From assembly GCF_000955805.1 (NCBI RefSeq), contig NZ_JYOA01000001.1, positions 474,301 to 538,300 on the forward strand: a stretch of DNA of 64,000 bases, written 5' to 3'. The notes beneath the pieces are model-generated. The model saw nothing but the letters and a program-made list of their open reading frames with translations. It made no database searches and was not told where the DNA came from. How positions within the stretch are numbered: the stretch's first letter is position 1; each line of letters opens with the position of its first letter. Shown one piece after another: positions 44,674 through 52,984 of this stretch. This stretch comes from Pseudomonas sp. 21 (GTDB taxonomy: Bacteria > Pseudomonadota > Gammaproteobacteria > Pseudomonadales > Pseudomonadaceae). A program made the translations under genes and the position numbers.

Positions 44674-46320
44674 TCAGCGGGCTCCGCGCAGACGGTTGAA
44701 CAGCGAGTAGCAATCGGCCGGCAGGCTGTGGCCGCGCCAGCACACATGCTGGTCAGGCCGCACCAGCACGAAGCGCCGCTCGTACAGGGTCGCCAGGTAT
44801 TTCTCGTGGATCGGCAGCACGTTCAGCGGTACGCCGCATTCCTGCGCGGCCTCCTGCAGCGGCGCGCAGGCCTCGGCATCGGCGTCGAACGCCAGCAGGG
44901 TGTAGCCACCCAGCGCAAGCTGATCGAACAGCGCCGTGCCATCCTCGCGGAACGCGCTGGGCAGCCGCGCGCCGGACCAGGTGGTGGGCGTGTAGCGAAT
45001 CTCCTCGTAGGCCGGCTCGCTGGCGGTGTCTGCTTCGATCGCCGGCGAGCCGTGGTAGCGGTAGCCGATCTCCACGCCCAGCGATTCGTAGAGCCGCGAA
45101 ACCTTGCGCTCGAATTCGCGCCCGGCTTCCTGCCGTGCGGCATCGCCCGCCGCCCCCTCGACGAGCAGCGCATCGTCGCGGCGCATCTGCGCCTCGAAGG
45201 TCGCCGCCGCGCACTTCTTCACGTGGTCGCGATTGCGCCGGGCCACCGGCAGGCGCTCCGCCTCGTAGCTCTCCAGCAGGCGCGGGCCGCCCCAGCCGGC
45301 CAGGCAGGCCGCCAGCTTCCAGGCCAGGTTGTGCGCCTCGGCGACCCCGGTATTCATCCCCAGCCCGCCGGTGGGCATGAACTGGTGGGTGGCATCGCCG
45401 GCGATGAACACCCGCTGCCGGCCGAATGAGCGGGCCACCAGGAACTGCGGGCGCCACGGGCCGGACTGGACGATCTCGTAGCGCAGCCGGGTGCCGAGGG
45501 CGGCGTCCACCACGCTCTCCAGCGACTCACCGGGGCGCGGCGCAAAGGGCCGGTGCAGCACGTAGTCATTGCGGCTGGCGTCCGGCGACACCAGCAGGCC
45601 GGCGAAGCCCGGCCGGGTCAGCCAGGTATGCCAGTAGGGCTGGTGGTTGGGGAACAGTCCGGCGATCTCATCGGAGCGCAGGTGGATGATGAACAGCTCG
45701 CCGACCAGGTCGCGGGTGCCGTCGTAATCGATGTTGAGGAAGTTGCGCACGCGGCTGTTGGGCCCGTCGCAGCCGATCAGGTACTGGGCGAAGAACTGCT
45801 GCGCCTCGCCGCTCTCCACGTCATGGGCCATCGCCACCACGCCGGTGGAACCCTGCTCGAAGCCATACAGCCGCCAGCCCATGCGCAGCTCGATGTTCGG
45901 GTCGGCTTCCACCTCGGCCATCAGCACCGGCTCCAGGTGCATCTGCGCGATGCGCTGCATCGACTCCAGCGGCAGACTGCCGTCGCGGCAGGCGCGGATG
46001 GCCTGCTCGGCCTGGCTGACCGGCTGGTAGATCAGGTGCCGGTCGGACATCACGCTGTAGAACGGCCCACTGGCCGACGCCGCCATCGCCGAATACTGGT
46101 TGGCGTCGGTCGGGTTGCCGGCCGCGCGGATGCGTTCGGCCAGGCCCAGCTGGCGGAAGATTTCCATGGAACGGCAGTTCACCACGTCCAGCTTGGGATG
46201 CGTGGTGGTCTGCCGGCGATCGTTGAGCAGCACCGAGCGAATGCCCAGGCGGCTGAGGTTCAGCGCCAGGGTCAGGCCGACCGGGCCGGCGCCGCTGATG
46301 AGAACGGGGGTGTCGATCAT
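44674..46320 (-). CDS. FAD-dependent aromatic hydroxylase B
   Basis: A 548-residue class A flavoprotein monooxygenase. FAD motif VLISGAGPVGLTLALNLSRL at the N-terminus; DG motif YLIGCDGPNSRVR; GD motif VFIAGDATHQFMPTGGLGMN; C-terminal thioredoxin-like part as in phenol hydroxylases (FDQLALGGYTLLAFDADAEA). It differs from A and C in the THPKLDVVNCRSMEIFRQLG segment, closer to polyketide/anthracycline-type hydroxylases. It overlaps hydroxylase C by ATGA, so the two are made together and may add successive hydroxyl groups. Confidence 0.83.
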   Translation of the reverse strand: MIDTPVLISGAGPVGLTLALNLSRLGIRSVLLNDRRQTTTHPKLDVVNCRSMEIFRQLGLAERIRAAGNPTDANQYSAMAASASGPFYSVMSDRHLIYQPVSQAEQAIRACRDGSLPLESMQRIAQMHLEPVLMAEVEADPNIELRMGWRLYGFEQGSTGVVAMAHDVESGEAQQFFAQYLIGCDGPNSRVRNFLNIDYDGTRDLVGELFIIHLRSDEIAGLFPNHQPYWHTWLTRPGFAGLLVSPDASRNDYVLHRPFAPRPGESLESVVDAALGTRLRYEIVQSGPWRPQFLVARSFGRQRVFIAGDATHQFMPTGGLGMNTGVAEAHNLAWKLAACLAGWGGPRLLESYEAERLPVARRNRDHVKKCAAATFEAQMRRDDALLVEGAAGDAARQEAGREFERKVSRLYESLGVEIGYRYHGSPAIEADTASEPAYEEIRYTPTTWSGARLPSAFREDGTALFDQLALGGYTLLAFDADAEACAPLQEAAQECGVPLNVLPIHEKYLATLYERRFVLVRPDQHVCWRGHSLPADCYSLFNRLRGAR

Positions 46321-47942
46321 GCCGCCACTCCTTGGGGTTGATGGCTGTGGCGAACCAGCGACAGGCCGGCGAGGAAGCGCTCGGCGACGCGCCCCAGCTG
46401 GTCGGCGCGGCCGGCATCGAAGACATAGCGGTCGGGGCGGATCAGCACGAAGTCCATGTCCGCTTCGTCGAACCAGTCCTGCAGCGCGCCGGTGGGGTCG
46501 CCCAGCACCGGGCCGGACGGGTCTTCGGCGAACTCCAGTACGCGCAGGTCCACCTGCTGCGCCAGGCGCTCCAGTTGGGCTCGCTGGGTGTCGAGGCAAC
46601 CGCGTCGGGCGAGCACGGCAAAGCCGTGGCCAAGCGCCTCGTCGAGCAGCAGCCGCTCGTCCTCCCCGTCCCGCAACACTTTCGGCTGCAGGGCCAGGTG
46701 ACCGGACAGCCGGTGCCCCCAGCCGCAGAAACCGGCGGCCAGCGGCTTCTTGCGATTGGCCTTGTCGGCGAACGCCTTGTTGGCGAAAGGCACCAGGCCG
46801 GCGATGCGGAACAGTAGCCAGTCGCGCAGGAAAGCCACGCCGCGGTGGCGGGTCTGGATGACGTTGCCGAGGAACATCGCGCCATTGATGATCTCGCGCA
46901 CATGGGCCGAGCGTTCGGCCTCGTAGTCGTCGAACAGTTTCTCCCGCGCGGCGCCGCGCAGCACCATGTCCAGGCGCCAGCACAGGCTGCTGGCATCGCG
47001 CACGCCAGAGCACATGCCCTGGCCGAGGAACGGCGGCATCTGGTGCGCCGAATCGCCGGCCAGGATGATCCGGCCGTTGCGCCAGTCGTTGGCCCAGAGG
47101 CCGTGGAACTTGTAGTAGGCGATGCGGGTGATCTCGATCTTGTCGAGGTCGACGAAGTCGCGCAGCTGCTGGCGCACCAGGTAGGGATCGGTGGCCTCGC
47201 GCTCGGACTTGCCGCCGGTGACCATGAACTGCCATTCATAGTACGGACCGGCCATCGGCACGTAGGTCACCGGCTGCGCCGGGTTGCACACCTGCGAGTG
47301 GTTGGCCGGCAGCAGCGCATCCTTCTCGCCGGAACGGGTCTTGGTATCGACCACCACCCAGGCTTCGTCGAAGTCGGCCGACTCCAGGCGCAGCCCGGCC
47401 TCGCGGCGGACGAAGCTCTTGCCACCATCGCAGCCGATCAGGTAGCGCCCCTGGAACACCCGCTCGCTGCCGTCACGCTGCACGGCGGTGGCGCGCACGC
47501 CTTCGGCGTCCTGCTCGACGCCAGTAACGCGGCAGCCGTACACCGGGGTGACATTGGGGTAGCGCTTGAGGCCGTCGTGGAAGTGCCGCTCCAGGGTCGG
47601 CTGGTGGAACCACCAGGCGCCGGGATGGCCGTAGCGGCGATCCTGGCTGCCGATGCGCGAGCGAGTCACCGGCTTGCGCCCGGGGCGCAGGATGATCTCC
47701 ATGTCGGTGAACGACTCGCTGGTGCGGCCGATGTCGTCGGCCAGGCCGGCGAACTGGAAGATGCGCATGATCTCGTCGTCGAAGTGCACGGCACGCGGGG
47801 CGTAGTAAAGGTCCTCGTCGCGCTCCAGGCCGACCACTGACCAGCCGTAGCGGCCCAGCAGGTTGGCCAGCACCGCCCCGGTTGGGCCGAGGCCGACGAT
47901 GATCACGTCGCAGGTTGTCATTGTTGTTGTGGACTCTTGCAT
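46317..47942 (-). CDS. FAD-dependent aromatic hydroxylase C (MhpA-like)
   Basis: A 541-residue class A flavoprotein monooxygenase: VIIVGLGPTGAVLANLLGRY, PRAVHFDDEIMRIFQFAGLA (MhpA hallmark), YLIGCDGGKSFVRREAGL and IILAGDSAHQMPPFLGQGMC. Start ATG 47942 has GGAGC 6 nt upstream; the alternative ATG 47921 has only a distant AAGAG. Between them lies AACAACAA, a Crc motif. It is the first gene of the minus-strand operon C-B-SCP2-amidohydrolase-OYE, and its promoter carries one of the two TTGAAC palindromes. Confidence 0.83.
   Translation of the reverse strand: MQESTTTMTTCDVIIVGLGPTGAVLANLLGRYGWSVVGLERDEDLYYAPRAVHFDDEIMRIFQFAGLADDIGRTSESFTDMEIILRPGRKPVTRSRIGSQDRRYGHPGAWWFHQPTLERHFHDGLKRYPNVTPVYGCRVTGVEQDAEGVRATAVQRDGSERVFQGRYLIGCDGGKSFVRREAGLRLESADFDEAWVVVDTKTRSGEKDALLPANHSQVCNPAQPVTYVPMAGPYYEWQFMVTGGKSEREATDPYLVRQQLRDFVDLDKIEITRIAYYKFHGLWANDWRNGRIILAGDSAHQMPPFLGQGMCSGVRDASSLCWRLDMVLRGAAREKLFDDYEAERSAHVREIINGAMFLGNVIQTRHRGVAFLRDWLLFRIAGLVPFANKAFADKANRKKPLAAGFCGWGHRLSGHLALQPKVLRDGEDERLLLDEALGHGFAVLARRGCLDTQRAQLERLAQQVDLRVLEFAEDPSGPVLGDPTGALQDWFDEADMDFVLIRPDRYVFDAGRADQLGRVAERFLAGLSLVRHSHQPQGVAA
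47921..47928 (-). promoter_or_regulatory. Candidate Hfq/Crc site, monooxygenase C
   Basis: AACAACAA overlaps the second possible start codon at 47921, in the first codons of the longer reading frame. Confidence 0.6.
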
Positions 47943-47976
47943 TGCTTGCTCCAGGGGAAGACATCGCCGAATCATT

Positions 47977-47994
47977 TTGAACATCAGTGTTCAA
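47977..47994. promoter_or_regulatory. TetR-type operator, minus-strand promoter side
   Basis: TTGAACATCAGTGTTCAA is a perfect inverted repeat (TTGAACA / TGTTCAA). On the minus strand it sits downstream of a TTGACT -35-like box (48003-47998), so bound repressor would cover the promoter of the hydroxylase C operon. Confidence 0.7.
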
Positions 47995-48154
47995 TTCAGT
48001 CAACTGAAGATCAATTTTGACTCTACCTGCCTAACCCAACCCGCTGGCCAGAGCCTCTCCAGAGCACCGCCACCGTGCCGGAAAGGCCCGAAAGATGGGA
48101 GATACCGAGGAGAAATCAGGAAAAATGACGGGCAATGGACCCTGTTGACTTATT

Positions 48155-48172
48155 TTGAACGCACGTGTTCAA
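48155..48172. promoter_or_regulatory. TetR-type operator, plus-strand promoter side
   Basis: TTGAACGCACGTGTTCAA shares TTGAAC-N6-GTTCAA with the site at 47977. It starts 5 nt after TTGACT (48145-48150), a -35-like box, and overlaps the expected -10 (TTCAAT, 48168-48173). It lies 34 bp before the TetR ATG, consistent with autorepression. Confidence 0.7.
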
Positions 48173-48205
48173 TCGCTCCAAGCTTGACCTTGGAGCCATC
48201 TCTTC

Positions 48206-48820
48206 ATGGAAACCCTCAACCCCGTACAACGCCGCATCCACCAGGCCGCCCTGCGCCTGTTCGCCGAAAAGGGCGCCAGCCAGGTGAACATCAGCGACCT
48301 GGCGCAGGAGGCCGGTGTGGCCCGGGGCACGATCTACAACAACCTGCAGTCCATCGACGACCTCTTCCAGCACGTGGCCAGCCACCTGGCGGCGGAGATG
48401 CACCAGCGCGTGGTGAAGAGCTTCGGCGAGACCTCGGACCCGGCCCTGCGCCTGGCCAACGGCATCCGCTTCTTCATCCGCCGGGCCCACGAGGAACCGC
48501 ACTGGGGCGCCTTCATCAGCCGCTTCTCGATGAGCGAGGAATCGCTGCGCGGCATGTGGTTCGGCCCGCCCACCGCCGACCTGCTCAGTGGCCTCACCGG
48601 CGGCCGCTACAGCTTCCGCCAGGAGCAACTGCCCTCGGTCATCTCGATGATCGCCGGCTCCGTGCTCGGCGCCATGTTCCTGGTGCTGGAAGGTCACCGC
48701 ACCTGGCGCGACGCCGGCAGCGACGCAGGCGAACTGACCCTGCGTGCGCTCGGCATAGCGCCGGACGAAGCGCGCAGCCTGTCCACCGGTGAGCTGCCGG
48801 TGTTGCCACCCGCGGACTGA
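48206..48820 (+). CDS. TetR-family regulator of the divergent catabolic operons
   Basis: A 204-residue repressor: HTH at about residues 8-53 (RRIHQAALRLFAEKGASQVN, LAQEAGVARGTIYNNLQSID) and a C-terminal ligand domain (IRFFIRRAHEEPHWGAFISR). It faces hydroxylase C across a 263-bp region with two near-identical palindromes, one per promoter, so it most likely represses itself with the downstream plus-strand genes and the minus-strand operon. Confidence 0.85.
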   Translation: METLNPVQRRIHQAALRLFAEKGASQVNISDLAQEAGVARGTIYNNLQSIDDLFQHVASHLAAEMHQRVVKSFGETSDPALRLANGIRFFIRRAHEEPHWGAFISRFSMSEESLRGMWFGPPTADLLSGLTGGRYSFRQEQLPSVISMIAGSVLGAMFLVLEGHRTWRDAGSDAGELTLRALGIAPDEARSLSTGELPVLPPAD

Positions 48821-48889
48821 TCCCCCCGAACCTGCCAACGCTCCTTTTCAGGGGCGATGGCGAAGCCTTGCCTGACGAAAGCCACGGAG

Positions 48890-48897
48890 AACAACAA
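48890..48897 (+). promoter_or_regulatory. Candidate Hfq/Crc site, extradiol dioxygenase gene
   Basis: GGAG at 48886 is followed at once by AACAACAA and the ATG at 48900. Confidence 0.65.
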
Positions 48898-48899
48898 AC

Positions 48900-50003
48900 A
48901 TGAGCCGTCAGCCCCCTTCCGCGAGCCAGTCCACCGCCCTGGCGACGCCCCAGCCGGCGCGCCATCCGCAGCCGACGGTCAAGGCTCGCGCCCTGGCCCA
49001 CCTGATCTTCGAGCGCCCGGACCTGGAGCAGGCCGAACGCTTTCTCGGCGACTTCGGCCTGACCCTGGCACGCCGCGACGCGGACTGCCTGTACCTGCGA
49101 GGCACTGGTCCGGCGCCCTACTGCTATCGGGTGGAGCGGGCGGCACAGGCACGCTTTGTCGGCTTCGGCCTGGCCTTGGAAACACGCGAGGACCTGCAAC
49201 GGCTGGCACGCCTGCCGGGTGCATCGCCGATCCAGCAGTCGACTGCGCCCGGCGGCGGCGAAAGCGTGAGCCTGCGTGACCCCTCCGGTTTCGTCGTCGA
49301 AGCGATCCACGGCCAGCAGCCGGCCAGCGCGCTAGCGCACCGCCTGGCGCTGCCGCTCAACCAGGTCGACGAGGCGCCGCGGATCAACGCCACCCAGCGC
49401 CCGCCCGTGGCTCCGCCAGACATCATCAAGCTCGGCCATGTGGTGCTCGAGGTCGCCGACTACCAGGCCACCTGCGCCTGGTACACCGAGCATTTCGGCT
49501 TCATTCCCAGCGACGTGCAGGTGCTGCCCGATGGCTCCCCGGCAGTGACTTTCATGCGCCTGGACCTGGGCGACACGCCGGCCGACCACCACACCCTGGC
49601 GCTGGCCCAGGGCTTCATGGCCGCCTACAGCCACAGCGCCTACGAAGTGGTGGATGCCGACGCCGTCGGCATGGGCCAGCGGGTGCTGCGCGAGCGCGGC
49701 TGGAAGCACGCCTGGGGCATCGGCCGGCACATCCTCGGCAGCCAGATCTTCGACTACTGGCAAGACCCCTGGGGCGACAAGCACGAGCACTACTGCGACG
49801 GCGACCTGTTCACTGCCGAGCGCGCCACCGGGCTGCACAGCGTCAGCCCCGAGGCCATGTCGCAGTGGGGCCAGCGCATGCCCAAGAGCTTCACCAAGCC
49901 GGCGATGAACCTGCAGAAGCTGCGCATCCTGCTGCACAACCTGCGGCACAGCCCGGACCTGACGCTGCGCAAGCTCATCACGCTGGCGCGGATGTTCGGC
50001 TAG
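48900..50003 (+). CDS. Two-domain VOC-family extradiol dioxygenase
   Basis: A 367-residue vicinal-oxygen-chelate protein with two tandem domains. The C-terminal domain holds the likely iron ligands: histidine in KLGHVVLEVADYQATCAWYT (about 180), histidine in TPADHHTLALAQGF (about 232) and glutamate in DPWGDKHEHYCDG (about 300). The type I extradiol layout predicts meta-cleavage of a catechol. A C-terminal helical extension (about 310-367) is longer than usual. It is the first enzyme gene after the TetR regulator, 79 bp on. Confidence 0.83.
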   Translation: MSRQPPSASQSTALATPQPARHPQPTVKARALAHLIFERPDLEQAERFLGDFGLTLARRDADCLYLRGTGPAPYCYRVERAAQARFVGFGLALETREDLQRLARLPGASPIQQSTAPGGGESVSLRDPSGFVVEAIHGQQPASALAHRLALPLNQVDEAPRINATQRPPVAPPDIIKLGHVVLEVADYQATCAWYTEHFGFIPSDVQVLPDGSPAVTFMRLDLGDTPADHHTLALAQGFMAAYSHSAYEVVDADAVGMGQRVLRERGWKHAWGIGRHILGSQIFDYWQDPWGDKHEHYCDGDLFTAERATGLHSVSPEAMSQWGQRMPKSFTKPAMNLQKLRILLHNLRHSPDLTLRKLITLARMFG

Positions 50004-50026
50004 ACCGGCAGCCCGACACAAAGCAC

Positions 50027-50034
50027 AACAACAA
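50027..50034 (+). promoter_or_regulatory. Candidate Hfq/Crc site, FAH-family gene
   Basis: AACAACAA, 45 nt upstream of the ATG at 50079, within the 75-bp gap after the dioxygenase gene. Confidence 0.5.
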
Positions 50035-50078
50035 TCGCCGCCTCGACGTGGCCCACCGCAGTACCAGGAGTCGCTCCC

Positions 50079-51032
50079 ATGCCCGTGCACCTTGTCCGCT
50101 TCGAACACCAGAACGAAACCCGCTGGGGCGTGCTGCGCCAGGGGCGCATCAGCCCCCTGCCCGGCCGCTACGCCAGCACCGGGGAGTTGATCCGCCAGGT
50201 TGACGTCGAAGAGCTCACCGAGCTGCGTGGCGACGAACTGGCGCTGGAAGCGGTCAAGCTGCTCTCGCCGATCACCCGCGACCAGCAGTTCGTCTGCCAG
50301 GGCGCCAACTACCGGCAGCACATGATCGAGTCGGGCATGGACCCGGACGCCAAGCACTTCAACATGATCTTCACCAAGGCGCAGAGCTGCATCGTTGCCG
50401 CCGACAGCGACCTGATCAAACCGCGCCAGGTGCGCTTCCTCGACTACGAGATCGAGCTGGGCCTGGTACTGCGTCGCGAGATCACCGGCAAGGTCGCGGT
50501 GAACGACGCCAACCTGCACGAGTTCATCGCCGGCGTGGTGATCGTCAACGACTATTCGGCGCGCGACATCCAGATCCCGCAAATGCAGTTCTACAAGGGC
50601 AAGAGCTTCCGCACCTTCGGCCCGGTCGGCCCCTACCTGTGTCTGTTGCAGAAGAACGACATGCGCTACCTGAAGGAGCTGCAGCTGCGCCTGACGGTCA
50701 ACGGCGAAGTGCGCCAGAGCGACAGCACCGCCAACCTGGTGCACGGCCCGGCGGAGACCCTGAGCGAGCTGTCCGCCGTGCAGGATTTCGTCGCCGGCGA
50801 CCTGATCGCCACCGGCACGCCGGCAGGCTGTGCGCTGTCGGTCCCCTCACCGGCCAAGCAGCGCATCGCCGCGCTGCTGCCCGAGCACATCAAGTGGAAG
50901 GCCTTCCTCAAGACGCAAGCGGGGCGCAGTCAGTACCTCAAGGCCGGCGACGTGGTCGAGGCCAGCATCCGCAGCGCCGACGGCGTGATCGACCTGGGCG
51001 TGCAACGCAACCGCGTGGTGGAGCAAGTCTGA
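50079..51032 (+). CDS. Fumarylacetoacetate hydrolase family enzyme
   Basis: A 317-residue FAH-fold protein. Family residues are visible in QFVCQGANYRQHM, LDYEIELGLVLRREI (metal-binding glutamates), AGVVIVNDYSARDIQIPQMQ and GDLIATGTPAGCAL. The family hydrolyses or hydrates acylpyruvates and 2-hydroxydienoates, so it fits the step after meta-cleavage. AGGAG precedes the ATG. TGATG overlap with the CoA ligase gene. Confidence 0.85.
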   Translation: MPVHLVRFEHQNETRWGVLRQGRISPLPGRYASTGELIRQVDVEELTELRGDELALEAVKLLSPITRDQQFVCQGANYRQHMIESGMDPDAKHFNMIFTKAQSCIVAADSDLIKPRQVRFLDYEIELGLVLRREITGKVAVNDANLHEFIAGVVIVNDYSARDIQIPQMQFYKGKSFRTFGPVGPYLCLLQKNDMRYLKELQLRLTVNGEVRQSDSTANLVHGPAETLSELSAVQDFVAGDLIATGTPAGCALSVPSPAKQRIAALLPEHIKWKAFLKTQAGRSQYLKAGDVVEASIRSADGVIDLGVQRNRVVEQV

Positions 51033-52933
51033 TGGCCGTGCAGACCCTCGCCGATATCCAGGCGCTGGAAAGCGTTGCGCTGGCACGCCGTGAGTTGCCC
51101 GCCAGCACCTACGAAGCGCTGCGCCGTTGCGCCGGCGAATATGCCACGTCGACGGCGCTGAGCTTCTTCCTCGATGCGAAGCAGTTCCGCCGCACCCACG
51201 ACTGGACCTACGCCGAGCTGTTCGCCGACATCACCCGCGCCGCCAACGCCTTCCACCGGCTCGGCATCGGGCCGAAGGACGTGGTCGCCTTCCTCCTGCC
51301 GAACCTGCCGGAAACCCACTTCGTCATCTGGGGCGGCGAAGCCGCGGGCATCGTCCTGGCGATCAACCCGCTGCTGGAGGCCGCACAGATCGGCGACCTG
51401 CTGCGCGCCGCCAATGCGCGGCTGGTGGTGACCCTGGCGCCAACGCCCGGCAGCGACCTGTGGCCCAAGCTGGCCAGCCAGCTCGACAGCCTGCCCGGCG
51501 TGCGCGATGTGCTCTGGGTGAGCATGGCTCCCTACGTCGGCACCGTGGCATCTCTTGCGCTGCGCTGGATGGCCCGACGCGAACGCGGGCGCCACTCGCG
51601 CCTGCGCATCCATGACCTGCGCCGCCTGATGTGCCGCGAGAGCGGCAAGCAACTCAGCAGCGGCCGTGTCATACGCGCGGAGGAACCCTCCTCCTACTTT
51701 TGCACCGGCGGCACCACCGGCCTGCCGAAGATCGCCCGGCGCAGCCACGGCTCGGAAGTCTTCAACGCCTGGGCGATGGCCGCCAACATGCAGCCACGCC
51801 AGAGCGGCCAGGTGATCTTCTGCGGGTTGCCGCTGTTCCACGTCAACGGGCAACTGGTGACCGGGCTGATGCCCTGGACCCATGGCGACCGGGTGATCAT
51901 CGGCACGCCCCAGGGCTATCGCGGCGAGGGCGTGATCCCGGCCTTCTGGGCAATGGTCCAGCACTTCGGCATCAACTTCTTCTCCGGCGTGCCGACCGTC
52001 TATTCGGCCCTGCTGCAGCAACCCGCCGCCGGCCACGACCTGTCCAGCCTGCAGTACGCACTGTGTGGCGCCGCGCCGATGCCGGTGGAACTGTTCCGCG
52101 AGTTCGAGCGGGTGGTCGGTGTGCGCATCCTCGAAGGCTACGGTCTCACCGAAGGCGCGTGCGTCTCCTCGAGCAACCCGCCCGACGGCGAACGACCGAT
52201 CGGCTCCATCGGCCTGCGCCTGGCTTACCAGGACATGCGCGCGGTGATCCTCGACGACCACGGCGCCTACCTGCGCGATGCCGAGACCGACGAGGTCGGG
52301 GTGATCGCCATCCACGGCCCCAACGTGTTCCTCGGCTACCTCGACGACAGCCACAACAAGGGCTTGTGGATCGACATCGGCGGGCGGCGCTGGCTGAACA
52401 CCGGCGACCTCGGGCGGCAGGACGCCCAGGGCTACTTCTGGCTCACCGGACGCAAGAAGGAACTGATCATCCGCGGCGGCCACAACATCGACCCGAAGCA
52501 AATCGAGGAAGCGCTGCAGGCGCACCCGGCAGTGGCCCTGGTGGCGGCGGTGGGCAGCCCCGACCCGCACGCCGGCGAGATTCCCGTGGCCTACGTGCAG
52601 CTCGCCGCCGGCCAACGTGCCGACAGCGCTGCATTGCTGGATTTCGCCAACCAGCGGATCAGCGAACGCGCCGCGGTGCCCAAGCGCATCGAGATTCTCG
52701 ACGCGTTGCCGGTCACGCCGGTGGGCAAGATCTTCAAACCCGCGCTGCAGCAACGCGAAATCGCCCGGGTGATCCGCCAGGAGGCCGACAACCAGGGTCT
52801 GGCCGGCATCGCCGTGGAGGTGGTGCAGGACGCCCGTCGCGGACTGGTGGCGCAGGTTCGCGCCGGCTCCGGGCGCGATGAACTGGCCCGCGCGCTGGGC
52901 CGCTACAGCTTCGCGGTGGACTGGCACGGCTGA
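51032..52933 (+). CDS. AMP-forming acyl-CoA ligase
   Basis: A 633-residue adenylate-forming enzyme: P-loop SSYFCTGGTTGLPKIARRSH (about 215), VRILEGYGLTEGACVSS, WLNTGDLGRQDAQGYFWLTG and the hinge GRKKELIIRGGHNIDPKQIE; the C-terminal lysine is in TPVGKIFKPAL. It activates a carboxylic acid, probably the side chain of the substrate or the acid freed by ring cleavage. Start ATG 51032 overlaps the preceding stop (TGATG). Longer than typical (540-560) through a central insertion after residue 160. Confidence 0.85.
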   Translation: MAVQTLADIQALESVALARRELPASTYEALRRCAGEYATSTALSFFLDAKQFRRTHDWTYAELFADITRAANAFHRLGIGPKDVVAFLLPNLPETHFVIWGGEAAGIVLAINPLLEAAQIGDLLRAANARLVVTLAPTPGSDLWPKLASQLDSLPGVRDVLWVSMAPYVGTVASLALRWMARRERGRHSRLRIHDLRRLMCRESGKQLSSGRVIRAEEPSSYFCTGGTTGLPKIARRSHGSEVFNAWAMAANMQPRQSGQVIFCGLPLFHVNGQLVTGLMPWTHGDRVIIGTPQGYRGEGVIPAFWAMVQHFGINFFSGVPTVYSALLQQPAAGHDLSSLQYALCGAAPMPVELFREFERVVGVRILEGYGLTEGACVSSSNPPDGERPIGSIGLRLAYQDMRAVILDDHGAYLRDAETDEVGVIAIHGPNVFLGYLDDSHNKGLWIDIGGRRWLNTGDLGRQDAQGYFWLTGRKKELIIRGGHNIDPKQIEEALQAHPAVALVAAVGSPDPHAGEIPVAYVQLAAGQRADSAALLDFANQRISERAAVPKRIEILDALPVTPVGKIFKPALQQREIARVIRQEADNQGLAGIAVEVVQDARRGLVAQVRAGSGRDELARALGRYSFAVDWHG

Positions 52934-52958
52934 GCCCGACCACAGCGCTCGCACACAA

Positions 52959-52966
52959 AACAAGAA
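52959..52966 (+). promoter_or_regulatory. Candidate Hfq/Crc site, MBL lipoprotein gene
   Basis: AACAAGAA, followed by CAAGACGAAGGAAG, whose GAAGGAAG is the ribosome-binding site of the ATG at 52985. Confidence 0.55.
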
Positions 52967-52984
52967 CAAGACGAAGGAAGTGCC

